Below are positions 10,520 through 23,190 of a stretch of 64,000 nt of DNA, in pieces (position 1 is the stretch's first letter; every line of letters begins with the position of its first letter). The stretch is taken from contig OZ005698.1 in assembly GCA_963930775.1 (NCBI GenBank), positions 7,818,501-7,882,500 of the forward strand. The letters are read 5' to 3'. A model generated the notes under the pieces. It saw only the letters and a program-made list of their open reading frames with translations. It was not told where the DNA came from and searched no databases. The position numbers were made by a program, and so were the translations under genes. This DNA comes from Cliona cf. orientalis. Its lineage: Eukaryota; Porifera; Demospongiae; Clionaida; Clionaidae.

Positions 10520-10685
10520 TTTGACACATTCAGCTCTTACAATCTTAGCAGTCTTGTGGCAGATGGGTAGGAAGCCATGAAAATTAGGATAAACTCTGGA
10601 GTTAACGACCCTTACCTAAACAGAGCATGCGCGCATGCGCACATCCACCTTACGTGAAGGGGGCGGTTGCAGGGTCCATATTGAG
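10520..10685 (+). promoter_or_regulatory. Conserved promoter of CARD-ankyrin paralogue 1
   Basis: Upstream of the ATG at 10686 lies a block shared with paralogues 2 and 3: gttaacgacccttacctaaa at 10601-10620, then an NRF1-like gcgcatgcgca at 10631-10641 and a short tract to the start codon. Conservation of this block among diverged introns argues for function. Confidence 0.55.
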
Positions 10686-13600
10686 ATGACAGAAATGAAC
10701 ATCGAGTACCAATCGCTCCTACGGTTCGCTGATGATCTAACGCAACTGATTCAACACGACATCGTTTCAGTGTCCTCTAAGCTTTTCGCCAAGGGTCTCG
10801 TGGCTAAGGACGTCCACGACTCCGTGCTGAGTGTTGATGGGGCTTCAGAAAAATCGAAAGCTGCTAAACTATTGTCCTGTGTGCTCGATAAGATTAAAGA
10901 ATCTGGTGATCAGTGTCAGTATTTCATTGATGCCCTAGGAGAGGATTCTTACTTTGACAGCATTGTGTCAAAAATTCGTGGTAAGGTCACACCAAATTGA
11001 TTACATGTTTCACGGACAGGCTGACTACAAATATTGACCAGGGTGGCAGGGGAAAAAATAAAATAAATCTCATTAAAAATATCATGAATATTATTAAAAA
11101 GAACCACGAACTGCCAAAAGTATCCCTCCCATGAGCATATCACCACAGTTCAAGGTTTGATGACATCTTGACCACGCCGCGAAGTTTGTCTAGGATGCAG
11201 CATTGCTTAACCACACGGCCATGACACAGACGGCGATTGATAACTGTCAGCTACTTCAACTGCAAGTAGATACTCTAATTAACACACTTTTGCCACACCC
11301 ACTAATTTATATAATATTTTTTTTCCCTGATTTCTTCAAAAATGGACCTGCCAGATCCGTGACACATGAAATCATATTGGTATGGCCTAAGCACAAAATT
11401 AATTATCTATTCTTGGAGGTTGGTGCATGGGTGTGGCATGCAAGACTATCTATGCTTGATCACATTGATTTATGATGACCGAAAGAAGTACTAGTCTGGG
11501 TGCCATCCCTTCACAAGGGAGGAAGGGGCTGGCACCCAGACTAGAGAACTACACTGAATTAATGCCCCTATTATTAATATGATCACCTATACCAACCAGG
11601 ATGGGTGGAAATAGCACTGCTGGTCACTATAAATAAGCGTATTGATTTAGTAGTGGTCCATGTCTTGTGGTCTATCATGCCATCGACGGGTCCCCCCCCC
11701 CCCCCCGCCCCCCCAAATTGTGGTAACCCCAGACTGTCCACTGTGCCATAATTGGTCTCACACTCCCCACCAGGATAAATCCCTGGAGACATTATAACCC
11801 TGCCATATACAGATCCCTAACCATTTATACCCAAAACCCAGCTCCTGACTCCTCTCATAAATGGCGGGTGGACCATGCACAGTCACCATGGACAGTCCGG
11901 GGGGGGGGGGGGATCACTTTTAGGGGGGACTACTCATAATATGACAGAACAAAAGCCCAGCTCAGTTAAGTAATACTAGCAGGGTATCAAACTTAAACTG
12001 TCAAACTTGAAACTGTCAACTTTGCTGCAAGCTTAGCATGCAGATCAACTTAAGCTAGTACGTAAGCTATATAATATATGTTATTATCACATGCAAAACT
12101 GAATTAATATGTGTCTACAGGGGTGTAGCTAGGATTGAATTTTCAAGTATCAGTGAGGCAAGGCAGTTAGCATGATAGTTTTTCAATCATAGGCATCGTC
12201 ATTCTATACTTATATATAGGCTAATAATATTATTGGAATGTATAAGCTGCTCTGCCCACCTCACGAGGCAGCTGCCTCAGTTGCCTCTATGGTAGCTACA
12301 CCTCTGTGGAGGCCGAGGTGGCAGTGCATGATAAACATACCAAATTCCACCTTACCACCAAAAAAAATTATTATTTGCAGAAACACTTATCAAGGAGGCT
12401 TGCAAAGATAACACTGAGCAGAGTGAGGAGGGGAAAGAAGGTGAGAGCAAATGTATATACAAGAGATTACAGCCATGCATGATACGATACTCAGTATTAA
12501 GTTGTATGGCCCCATGCAGCACTGTGATTGTCTCCCTAAGAGATGATAACCATCTCCATGTTTAAAACAATAATATTCTTTAGTTGTAGTCATTGATTCT
12601 GAAGTGGAAATACAACAAATCAAAGACAAAAATAAAGAAGAAGGTATGATAGTGTATTATAATGATTCGAAATTCTATGCAGGTATCATAAAGCAATATG
12701 CACTAAAGTCTTGTATTGTATCCTATGGGTATTATCACATGACCCTAGCCTCCATGACAAGAGTGGTATATTATTATTATATCTCTCTCTATATATACAC
12801 TATAGCTGATCCCTTTATGTAATTTTCACAGTTGGTAAGGAAATCAAACACTTGGACAACATCTTTTTGAGACTTAAGAAGACGCTACTAAAGGAGTTGA
12901 AAGCTGACGAAGTTACCTCAGAGGTGCTGCTGGATTCGCTGAGCATCTTACCAACTGAATTGCAGACTGAATATGGAACATATATCAAGGAGAAACTTCA
13001 AGGACTAGAAACTGTACCTGTCAGTCAGATATTTCGACAACTTAGTCTTCACATCACGTTCCTTGACCATGCTCTTTTGCAGCATCTCATTGATGAGTTT
13101 GGAAGTGAGCAGTTGAAAAAAGATATGTCTGCCTATGATGGAGACATCCAGGTATTTTTGGATGAGACAACCATTGTAGAGGTGCAGGACCATTTGCCAG
13201 GTCAGCAAGAGCTTCCTCTTCACTTTGATAAGCTGCAAATGATGATTGATAAGGATCCTGGAAAGTGTTCCCTGCGGATGGTGAATAATCTTCGGAAGCG
13301 ATTCTGCAATGAGACACAGCTGTCGGAGATTATTTTTGTACTGATAGGAATTGGAAAAACTAACTCATTCGTCCTTATCTTCATGGTTCCTAGTGTCCTG
13401 GGTCCAACGATAATCAGTTCTATCAGTAGAGTGGATGATAGCTTCTACCAAAGAGAGTGTGTAGTCTCTATTTCACTGAATCAACAGCAGCTCTACCTCT
13501 CACTGGCCTTGAGAGAAAAGGTCTGTTTAATAACTAGAACTCTATAGAGCACATACCCTGCGCACACTGCAGTGTAGATGTCAGAGAGCTCCATGCCATG

Positions 13601-16600
13601 GCATCAGCACTGCAGCAGCCTGTCGACAATCATCTTGTGCCAGGTTGTGTACATGAGCAGAAAACATAAAGTGCATGGGTAGTATAGGCGTGGGCAACAA
13701 AATGAAGTATTTGCGATGCTCATGGGTCTTGCCTAACAATTTGAAGCATACTGAAGCCAGTTTTTCAACGATATTGACAGATACGTTGTACTTAATACGA
13801 GTCATTCAGATGCCTAGATCTCCAGATCTGGCGATTTTTGTGCTAACTAAAGACAACCGACAAAACTGATTACTTTATCCCTTGCGCATGCACGCAGGGT
13901 CAGCAAATGTATAATATGCCAAGGGTTTAATATCATGGTAGTTCTTTTATGCAATGTATGTTCGTGTATTGTATGTATGAATTAAATCAGTGTCATAATA
14001 TTATCTACAAGTCAGAGGGACATAATACAAATTTAGCATTATTTTGACACATTCAACGCCCCATATGACTGTGCCTTTGTGTCAGTCTCTCTTTTCTGCG
14101 CTAGTAGCTACATACCATTCATAATATTATGTAGGCAATGAAGAGTTGGCTTATGTGTTAGACTTTGCTGAACACATTTCATTCAGCATTATTTACCTGC
14201 CATGATGCTTTTAAGCTCGATAGATCTTTGCCGACTCATTGAGTACGTGGTTTATCCAGCTGGCCTATTGCATGGCATGTGCAGTGCAATCTCGTACAGT
14301 GCACTTTCTTATGGTTACCGTGGGCTCCAGTTTGTAGACTCTGATGTATTCCCAGCCCCTCCCAACTGCTGCAAGCATGTTTATACACATTGTGCCAAGG
14401 CTTTGTACAATAGTATTTCATTATTTCTGTGAGTTAGCTACATGAATTATTGTGATGTTATTACTAACTGAATGATGTTATTCCTATCATAGGCTGACTC
14501 ATATGAGAAGAGACTTCTGATACTTTGTGCCAGCAATGTTGGGGATATTCAAGAGTTCACATACCTGCTGAGCCAGCCAGGGGTAGACCCTGATGTCTGT
14601 GATCAGGTATTATAGTAGCGAATGCATCATATATTATAGTAATTCCTCGGTGTAAGCACTGGAGGGTTACAATAGCCGTTCTGTGTGTGTGTCTGTCTCT
14701 GTCTGTCTGTTACCAAGCCAGCTGCTGCATACCAACCTTGTTTGCGAGTCCAAATGCAGTGTTATATTAAAGAATTCTTTATGGCGTTCCAAATACTGTA
14801 GAATCCCGCGATTATACCCCCCCCCCCTCACTCATAAGCCTCCCCCTGCATTTTTTAGCTCAAGTTCCTGCACACGTAGTATTATCTCGCGTATAAGCCC
14901 CCCCCCCCCTCCCTGACTGTAAAATAGAGTCCATATGCCAATAAAACAGTAGCTACAGCTAGCAACCTATCTATTTGTGTCATATTATCCCTCACTTTGT
15001 CATTTTTCTCGAGTTTTGCCCACAGAGAAAGTGCAGACATTGCGTGCTCACGTGGCATTCGACGGTCAGTAATGGTCGTCATATGGAAATGTAATTAACG
15101 ATCCCGTGTATAAGCCCCCTCCCCACTTTTGCCCAATGCTAACATGCACAAAGGGGGGGGGGGTAATCGCGGGATTCTATCGGGTACATGACTTTGTGTG
15201 AATTTTGCCGAAAATGCTTTATTCGCCAGTTTTGGCATCATTAATAATTTTGTTAATATGCATTGAAAGTGTAGTAAATGTTTATTATATCAATATTTGT
15301 AATTTCATTTTATTGGTGATAATATTAATTATGATATTGATAATAAATTAATCATATAATCCTGTATTTTACAGAATGGAAGAACATTACTTCATCTAGC
15401 AAGTTATAATGGCAATAAAGAAATCATTGAGTTATTATTGAATACTGGTGCAATTGTGGACAAAGGAGACAAGGTAAGGCACTAATAATAAATTGAATAC
15501 CGTATTTCTTCTAAAAATTCGGCCCTTCTAATTATTCGGCACCCTTTACCGAATGATTGAATATAGTCTCTAATTTTTCAGCAAAGGTCGTCATGCGTAT
15601 ATGCTATAAACGGGAATGGAATACGGACGCAGACAGAATGTTGAATATTAACCTCTAAAAATTCGGCGAAGCTAAAGCAATATGATTATTTTCATGCCGA
15701 ATTTTTAGAAGAAATACGGTAATCCCGTACGCATGTGCGAGGGGTATAGCTATACTAAAATAGTTGTATCCCACCTATGACGTAGATCAAAGCTACCGCC
15801 AGAGCAGTATACTGGATATTGCCCTGTGGCTAGGGCAATATCATGATAATATTATTGTCCTGTGGTACAGCTGACTACTACAGGTGCCTGGCCCCAGTGC
15901 ACGTGGTCAGACTCAGACACCACACTTGTAGTGCTATTACAACAGACTCACACCCCTACTAGTGCTGTTACAGTATGGAATAATGCATTCGTATGTAACC
16001 ACATATACAGCCCTCGGGCTTCGCCCTCGTGCTGTATGTGGTTACTGCACTCGTGCATTATATTCCATATAGCATGCACTAGTAGGGATATGTTAACTAT
16101 AATTAATCGGTCACCATTTGTCATCATTAATTGTTATCACCAGATCTCAATATCTAGGCACCTGAGCAACTTGGAAGCACGACGAATCTGTTGAAATGCA
16201 AAACTGACTTTTGAATCAGTATATACTTCATATTATTAATTTTGGCAAGGCCCATACATGTCAGTTGTCTGTGTTTTATTGGCGTATAAAGGGAGTTGTA
16301 CACCCTTGGCCATGCCTGTCGACCATGCCTACCCCATGGGCTTTCTACTCATGTACACAACTGGCCTAATAATAATAATATTATTATTGTATAATTATTA
16401 TAATTATAGCTATACGCACAAAGGTTGTCAACAGACATGTTATACACAATGTCATATGACCCTCAACTCTGTGCTAGATGTGGATGTGGTGTGCACGAAG
16501 CAATCATCAACCACTAGTACGTATTATCGACTCATGATCATAGAGTTAGTGGACTCTAATGGTAGGAATGGCCCAGATAGCTATGTATATGTAATACATT

Positions 16601-19600
16601 ACAAAAATTTAATAGTAAAATTTAATAACTCAACAAATAAAATACTATAGATATATAAGATTCGTATTCATGATACACCAGAATACCTATCTATATCAAG
16701 CCCCAAACCATTCATGGAAATATTCAAGTATGCCTGAATCAGCTGTGTAAAGAAAACATAAATTTCCATCTTCTTAAGTTGTCTTCGTTTCTTCTAGCGC
16801 TAATTCAACACTGCCTTCAGACTTCTCACCTTAGTTTGAGTATAAATCCTGTCAATTTCATAGCACACATGTCTGTGGTACGCTAATTTTGTTATTGCCA
16901 TGGTGAGCATAGGCGTAGGAACCATGGGGGCTCCGGGGGCTAGTGCTCCCCTATGTTTTCTTATAGTTACATAGCTAGGCTCAATTTTCTACACACTGAT
17001 CATACTGCCCTTGCCTATAGATCTATAGAGCCCCCCTTTACCAAACCATCTTCCTACGCCTCTGGTGAGATTACGCGACAGAGCTAGCTAGAGGTCAGTG
17101 GCACGTGCCACCGCATTCAGCGGCACCTGTATAATTATATAGTCTCACCCCAGACCCCACCCTCAGGAGGGAAAAGGGTCTGGTGAATTTGGACACAATC
17201 CTTAGGCCAGGGAAAGGAATTTGAGTGCTCCAATGAGATTGCAGCTTTAGTGTAGTCATGTGACTCTCCAACTGCAGGAATTCAAAGCGCCATTGCATGC
17301 CTGCTGTATAAGTATTGGCCATGGCTCGCCTCATTAACCAAGTGGCAAAGAAACGGGCTGTTTTAGCCTTTAGGCTAAGTAGCAATGAGAAACTTATATT
17401 CATTGTTGGCACTATATCTATTTAACACCAGGCATGCAATCATGGCGCTTTGAATTCCTGGCTATGCTAATCGACTACGGAATTAATGCTCATTAGTGCG
17501 CGGTAATTCAGGTGTCACGTGATTATCCGTCCTACCTCCTCTAGAAATGAATTACCCTGAGAGTAATTTATAAAGAAAGAACAGTAACAAGTATAAAACA
17601 ATTGAAAATTAAAGGATGCATGAAGTAGGGATGGTAGTGCCAAAAGTACACAAACAAGATTTGTAGGGATAACTTATCATCTTGTTTGTGTACCATCCCT
17701 ACTTCATCCTTTAGTCCGTCATCCTTTTTTGAAACAAGCTGGACGAGAAACTAATAATATACTAATTTGAATGGCCTAATTAAACGCATTCATTATGTAC
17801 TAAGTGTCTGTCAGTATAATTATAATACTACGCAGCATGACCACATGGCAGGTTGAGCCGGGTCAATTGAACTGTCTATAATGGCTCCAGAGATGCTCTG
17901 TAGTTTGTTTGTTACCTCATAACCACAGGAGAGTAGTATAGGTATCTATCATGAGTGAAATTTTACACCTTATTAAATTTTATAGATGGAGCTTACATCA
18001 CTTCATTTAGCAAGTTTGAATGGTCACAAGGAGGTCATTAAATTGTTATTGAATAGAGGCGCCCATGCCATGGTGGACCAAGTAGATAAGGTAAGTGTTT
18101 ACAGGGAGAGAAAAATAATTATTAAGCTCTAGGAGAGAGTTCAAATTTATGCCAATACCAATGGAGAGCCATTTTGCCAAAGTTACTATAATTATAGTAC
18201 ATACATGTATAGATACATAAGTATAGCTTGTAGTACTAATTATTAGTGTGGGGCTCACCCACCCCAAATAATACTCTTGTCATAGATTAATAACTATTAC
18301 ATCCTCAAGTATTTTTCTGGTATAGTCGTCAGTCGCTCCATATACACATTATGAGAATTCCTAAAATGCTTATTTCTTATGTTAAATTGGATCACACATT
18401 GTATTTGATTAACTATAATAATTATTATCAGTTACCATCACGCTATTCAGAAACGTGGTATGACTGCCTTGGTGATAGCGGCCATCAAAAATTATGAAGA
18501 AGTTGTGGATGTGCTACTAAAGGCGGGAGCCAATCCTGATATACAGAGCCACGTGTGTTGCAATAAAATTTGTTTGCATATAAATTATTATAGTCATAAT
18601 ATTTCATGCAACCTATATAGGAAGGGTTTACTGCGCTTATGGAGGCCACTAAACGTGGTCATAAGAATATTGTAAAAGTATTGTTGGAAAGGAAAGCTGA
18701 TACAAACGTCACCAACAAGGTTGGTTGGTACTTAGATATAATATTATGTCATGCTAAAGTGCAGGCCATATCAGTAGCAGAGTACTATAATGTAATATTA
18801 TAGTAGCTAAACGCATAATTATTGTATACTCAGACTATAGCACTCATTTATAAGCATGACATTGTTATGCAACCTCACACACTGTCAGTATTATGCATAC
18901 TATGCCGTGCACTAAGTTCCTTAGCTAGTATGTCTATAAGACGACACTGGCTGCTTCTATTATGCAAGAATTTCTTAGTTCATATAATTATTATAATACT
19001 GTAGTTAATTATTGCACATTTTACAGAAAGGAAGAACATTGCTTCATCTAGCAAGTCAGAACGGCCATAAAGAAGTCATTGAGTTACTATTCAACAGTGG
19101 TGCAGTTGTGGACAAAGGAGATAAAGTAATGCTAGACAACATCTTTGTCAAAAACACTATTATATAATAATATTATTTATTATTATTAGCAATACATACA
19201 ATAGACTAAGTGAGATTCCCTTTTATTATCTGATTACTCAGAAAGGAATTACACCACTTCTTCTAGCAAGTTTTAATGGTCGCAGGGAAGTTGTCAAGTT
19301 GCTGTTGGATAGAGGTGCAAGCATAGACAAAGTAGATGAGGTGACATAATTATTGTTATGAACTAGGACTGAAAATATTGCAATCAGCACGGTAACTGTT
19401 AAGGGCACCTCAGCATAATATGCCCATATATTATTATAATTAGTGGTAGCACTTAATAGTTTACACCATGATAACTCCCATACAAGCCTTCACAAAAAGA
19501 ATCACAAGCATAATTGCAATTTGTGAACAAATGCCGTCTGGAATTTAGTTGGTGTCTGTCAGGTATACACATGTAGTACTATTGAAATATCCAGAGCACT

Positions 19601-21510
19601 TGAGGTGCACACATGAGCTTCTTGCTGCATGGATAAAGTTTGTTCATGATTTTATAGAATACCATGATATTAAGTATGCTATGATGGTGGATGTTCATCC
19701 TGCAGGAATATGGTGTGACGTCCCTGATTTGGGCTTCAAATGCAGGTCAGGAACAAGTCGTGGATGTGCTACTAAGGGCTGGAGCCAAATCTAATATTCA
19801 GGACAAGGTAACAATTAGCTGCAATAATAATAATATTATTACTGTATAGCCGGAAATATTGGCGGGGAATTAAATTTAATTTGGCGGTTTGGCGGTCTAT
19901 ATCACAACCGCCAAATTAAAATCCGTCAAAATTTCCTACTCGCATATATAGCTACTGATACGTATAATTATTATGGCGATTCCGCCAAATTTAAATCCGC
20001 TAATATTCTTGCACTACCGATTTAAAATTTGAGCTCAACCGCCAGATTTAATTCCCGCCAATAATATTTCCGGCTATATGGTATGTATTGCTGTTTGAGT
20101 CGCTCTGCATGGCCTTTATTGCATCCTAGGTTCCTATAGTCTCTGCCTGCAAGCCCGGGCTTATATTATTTGAGACACTGGCATTAATGTTGTGTATCCA
20201 CATGTTGCATTATAACAATAGCCTGATTATGAGACTATAATGATGTTATCCAGGGGCTAGAACCATGACTGATTATTATTATAATAATTATTGGCGTGAG
20301 GTTAATATTATTATGCGATATGAATGAATTTTGTGAGCCCTGCATTGTTTGGGAGAAACATCCTATTATAACATATAATCACATCCTATAGCTAGCTTAG
20401 ATGCGGATTGCATTCAGCCACCAAAAGATGTATAAGTGCATAATTATATTACTATTATACTGTATGCTTGCTATCATTCTATTGGACGTTAATCATACAG
20501 AAAAGTGGTATGACTGCCCTGGCTTGGGCTGCCTACAATGGTCATAAACAGGTCATGAATATGCTACTGGAGGCTGGAGCCAATCCTTATATTCAGGATC
20601 ATGTATGTCGTATCTCATCCCAGTGTTAATACTAGAAGTGAGAAGCCTGATGCATGCATGAATTCATGTGTGTGATATTTGCCCACAAATGATATGCCCC
20701 CTATAGGGGGTCATGAATATGCTATATACTGGAAGCTGGAGCCAATCCTTATTCAGGATCATGTATGTTGTATCTCATCCCTGTGTTAATACTAGAAAAG
20801 TGAGAGGCCTCAGTGATGCATGCATGAATTCATGTGTGTGTTAGATACCGTGTTTATGCATGCTAATAGAACGCAAGCTAAACAAAAATTGTTAATAATA
20901 CTTCACGTGATTTGCTGGTAAAGGTCGTACGGTCGTCACACTCTACATTAAGATACATTACACTCTGGATACATTAATTATGAAAAGTCATAGAACTTTC
21001 ACTATTTAGATCTTGTGTTTTATTTGCATAAACACGGTATGTATTATAGCTCACCACCGAACAAAATGAAGGGTGTCTTCCAACGGATAATGGCATATCT
21101 ATTGACCGGATATGATTTATTGGAGTGTGTTGTCATTACTATAATATATTATAACTCCCGTTTGGCCAAAACAGTTTATTTTCTTTTGATTATGATATGC
21201 AAAAGTAATGACATCGTGAAGCAGTTTTGGTGTTGATTTCATTCATGTGTTCTCTATAGAATGGATTGACGGCGTATGATATTGCCAGCCGTATGTCTCA
21301 TACAGCAGTGTGTCAGCTACTGGAGCAGTATGCATTCAAGGTAGCTAGCTAACATTGTTATGGCGCCAAGAATAATACTGCTTGATCCCACAGGTCACAA
21401 GCGTACAGACTTTCACGGATCTCCTGGAGCATCAGTCGGAGTTGTCTGATACCCCTACTAAATCTCAAGGAAGTAATACTGCTCCAGAGCAACGTACATT
21501 CTTATTATGA
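10686..21510 (+). CDS. CARD-like / unassigned domain / ankyrin-repeat protein, paralogue 1
   Basis: Fifteen exons with GT-AG junctions and consistent phases: 10686-10980, 12381-12440, 12584-12643, 12832-13520, 14493-14606, 15375-15473, 17986-18090, 18451-18552, 18621-18719, 19027-19125, 19242-19340, 19706-19807, 20501-20602, 21260-21340, 21394-21510. The predicted protein is 740 aa. Residues 1-95 form six amphipathic helices in CARD-like order (for example LTQLIQHDIVSVSSKLFAKG and AAKLLSCVLDKIKES). Two 20-residue acidic/lysine linkers follow. Residues ~139-368 are a conserved domain I cannot name, with motifs FLDHALLQHLIDEFG and FYQREC. Residues 369-702 are about ten ankyrin units with LHLAS and AGANPD signatures, one exon each, plus a half-repeat cap. 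The tail (VTSVQTFTDLLEH) resembles the other paralogues. No signal peptide or membrane segment is seen. A cytosolic adaptor or sensor is inferred. Confidence 0.82.
11017..12380. other. Intron 1 of paralogue 1: hairpin, G/C homopolymers and a hAT-like MITE
   Basis: Contains a ~50-bp palindrome at about 11492-11545 (agtctgggtgcca / tggcacccagact), a poly-C run at 11691-11713 and a poly-G run near 11899-11911. A MITE at 12118-12306 has ends CAGGGGTGTAGCTA and TAGCTACACCTCTG. Nothing coding is seen. Confidence 0.55.
14799..15177. mobile_element. MITE in paralogue 1 intron, ends TAGAATCCCGCGATTA
   Basis: The left gtagaatcccgcgattata and the right taatcgcgggattctat are inverted repeats, each abutting a C or G homopolymer. 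The interior repeats 'tataagcccccccc' three times. No ORF of note. Confidence 0.6.
15500..15719. mobile_element. Mariner/pogo-type MITE, TA target site
   Basis: A 220-bp element with ends CCGTATTTCTTCTAAAAATT and its reverse complement, flanked by TA on both sides (15498-15499, 15720-15721). Termini resemble the element at 44043-44466. Confidence 0.75.
15950..16085. repeat. ~135-bp near-perfect hairpin in paralogue 1 intron
   Basis: The arms (ctactagtgctgttacagta ... gtaaccacatatacag) pair with (ctgtatgtggttac ... catgcactagtag) around a short loop at gggcttcgccc. This looks like a fold-back MITE. The open frame across it is incidental. Confidence 0.6.
16905..17310. mobile_element. Two MITE remnants in paralogue 1 intron
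   Basis: 16909-17065 has ends ataggcgtaggaacc and cttcctacgcct. From 17140 a TAGTCTCAC terminus begins a partial copy of the TAGTCTCG family matching the first ~150 bp of 6190-6518; the opposite end is missing. Confidence 0.55.
17595..17712. repeat. Short fold-back, related to 38823-39173
   Basis: Arms ttaaaggatgcatgaagtag / ctacttcatcctttag flank a tacacaaacaagat / atcttgtttgtgta stem. The same terminal sequence forms the longer element in a paralogue 3 intron. Confidence 0.6.
19849..20074. mobile_element. TA-flanked MITE, ends GCCGGAAATATTGGCGGG
   Basis: Inverted termini (gccggaaatattggcgg / ccgccaataatatttccggc) flanked by TA, in the intron after exon 12 of paralogue 1. The interior is a symmetrical set of 'ggcggtttggcggt'-like motifs. 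Confidence 0.65.
20708..20762 (+). pseudogene. Dead partial copy of the preceding ankyrin exon
   Basis: About 155 bp including the 3' half of exon 13 and its donor is tandemly duplicated. The copy has small insertions (for example gctatatactgg) that break the frame, and no acceptor precedes it in the right place. It documents recent exon duplication at this locus. Confidence 0.65.
20848..21037. mobile_element. TA-flanked MITE, ends CCGTGTTTATGCA; dispersed relatives
   Basis: A 190-bp element with ends CCGTGTTTATGCA / TGCATAAACACGG and TA flanks. Its interior (tctggtaaaggtcgtcaatcgc, then cattatgagaattc) recurs at about 1560-1690, 1945-2080, 18305-18420 and 30115-30300, so this is an abundant family. 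Confidence 0.6.
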
Positions 21511-21633
21511 AACTATATAATAGAAATTATTATAATAACCCTGTCAACATTGTGGTATTAAATTTTAATTGATTTATTGTTGTCAAATTGTGATATTTAA
21601 TTAATTTATTGTTATCAAGTATCAAAAATACAT

Positions 21634-21662
21634 GTATAATAATAATAATAATAATAATAATA
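21634..21662. repeat. (AAT)n microsatellite
   Basis: About nine to ten uninterrupted ATA/AAT units just downstream of paralogue 1. Confidence 0.85.
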
Positions 21663-21908
21663 AATCGGATCAGACTAAGGTCACTATTTGTTGAATAGTA
21701 GTTTCTCATCAGGGACTTTCCCAGAATTGTATGCGGGTGGGTGGTACACTACCATTATGCCATTATTTAATTACATTAGTGCATTCCAGGAAATGTGTTA
21801 TGTAAACACTTATTGATCCTTAAAATAACAAAATGCACACACAAAAAAGCAATACTAGCGTGGTCAGATAGCTCGCGAGGCAGATCTGCGCATGCGTAGT
21901 AGCATATA

Positions 21909-22553
21909 CAGTGGACTCTCCGAATAACGGACACCTTGGTACATAGGCTTCTGTCCTTTATTCGGGGTATGTCCTTTATTGGGGTGTTTTACTTTAGTCA
22001 CCCCCCACTTCATCTAATATTAATTTTATCCAATAGTTCATTGTTATAAAGAAATTCATGACATACTCAAGTGTTTTCATAACATTGTATTGCACTATTC
22101 AGTCTGTTTCAAGGAAGTGATCGACTAGACGAGTGTCAATTGCGTCATGGTGGACGAATGGCTAGCTACTTGCTATTTGAGCAAGTAAAGCAGTGGCTGT
22201 TGTCATTACTATAGCTAGACAAAGTACTACCGTTTTTTAGTGTCTACATGTATTGCCGTATTATTATTTTTGTATAGATAGATTGTTAATAATGCCATGA
22301 ACTGCATGTAAGAAGGTCGTGGGCGGGGTTAGCCACACCCACCGCCGTCCGTTAGTCGGAAAGTTTTTTTTTGTATAGTACTGTATTACTTCGTGCAAGC
22401 TGCTGTGTCCGTTATCCGGAATTCGGAGGTTGTCCGCTATTCAGGTGCTGCTACTGTATTAAACATATGGAGATATCGGTTGGTACATATAGCAGTGTCC
22501 GTTTTTTGGTAGAGGTCCGTTATTGGGAGTGTCGGTTAATAGAGAGTCCACTG
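21909..22553. mobile_element. Pogo/Tigger-type non-autonomous element, TA target site
   Basis: A 645-bp element with ends CAGTGGACTCTCCGAATAAC and GAGAGTCCACTG, flanked by TA (21907-21908, 22554-22555). The CAGTGGAC... termini and TA duplication are typical of pogo/Tigger elements. No transposase is readable. Confidence 0.75.
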
Positions 22554-22693
22554 TAATGGCATAATGACGAGATTGAAGCGGGGGCAAAATTCCATGCGGG
22601 CGGGGGATGAGAAACTAATTTTCAACCAATAGTGGCCTAATGGACTGTATAGTAATGATACCATATTACATGTATTGAGCTTCGATCATAATA

Positions 22694-22878
22694 CCGTAAA
22701 TCGCGAATATTTCGTTGTTTAAATATTTTCGGACAGCCTGGCTTATACGAAAATTAAACGTACGAAAATACATGCGCAATATTAACGATAATGCGGTACA
22801 GGGTCGTTTGTCCGAAAATTATTTAACGTGAAAATTTATCGCATGAAATATTTAACACGAAATATTCACGAATTATGG
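22694..22878. mobile_element. TA-flanked MITE, ends CCGTAAATCGCGAATATT
   Basis: A 185-bp element with inverted ends and TA flanks. A related block at about 2125-2260 lies in a CCDC157 intron. Confidence 0.6.
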
Positions 22879-23190
22879 TAGTATTATTATAAAGACAAGT
22901 TCATAATTTAAGTTATTGGAACCATGTATAATATTAACCAGTTATAAGAGTACACATGGTGCAAATAGTACCTCACGCAAGCAAAGTAATGAGAGAGCAT
23001 GCATGAGCTACTCGATCTTCATAGCTGGCATAGACTCTGCTACTCTGCTAGTTACGCTATAGTCATAGTATGAAGGCCTAATCTTCTGACTTGGGTACAT
23101 GTACATGTCATAAGGTGAGACTGCTGCTACTACTGTTGCTCTAGCACGAAAGTACATATACGTCCTCCAAGACTCTAAGTGCCACACTCG

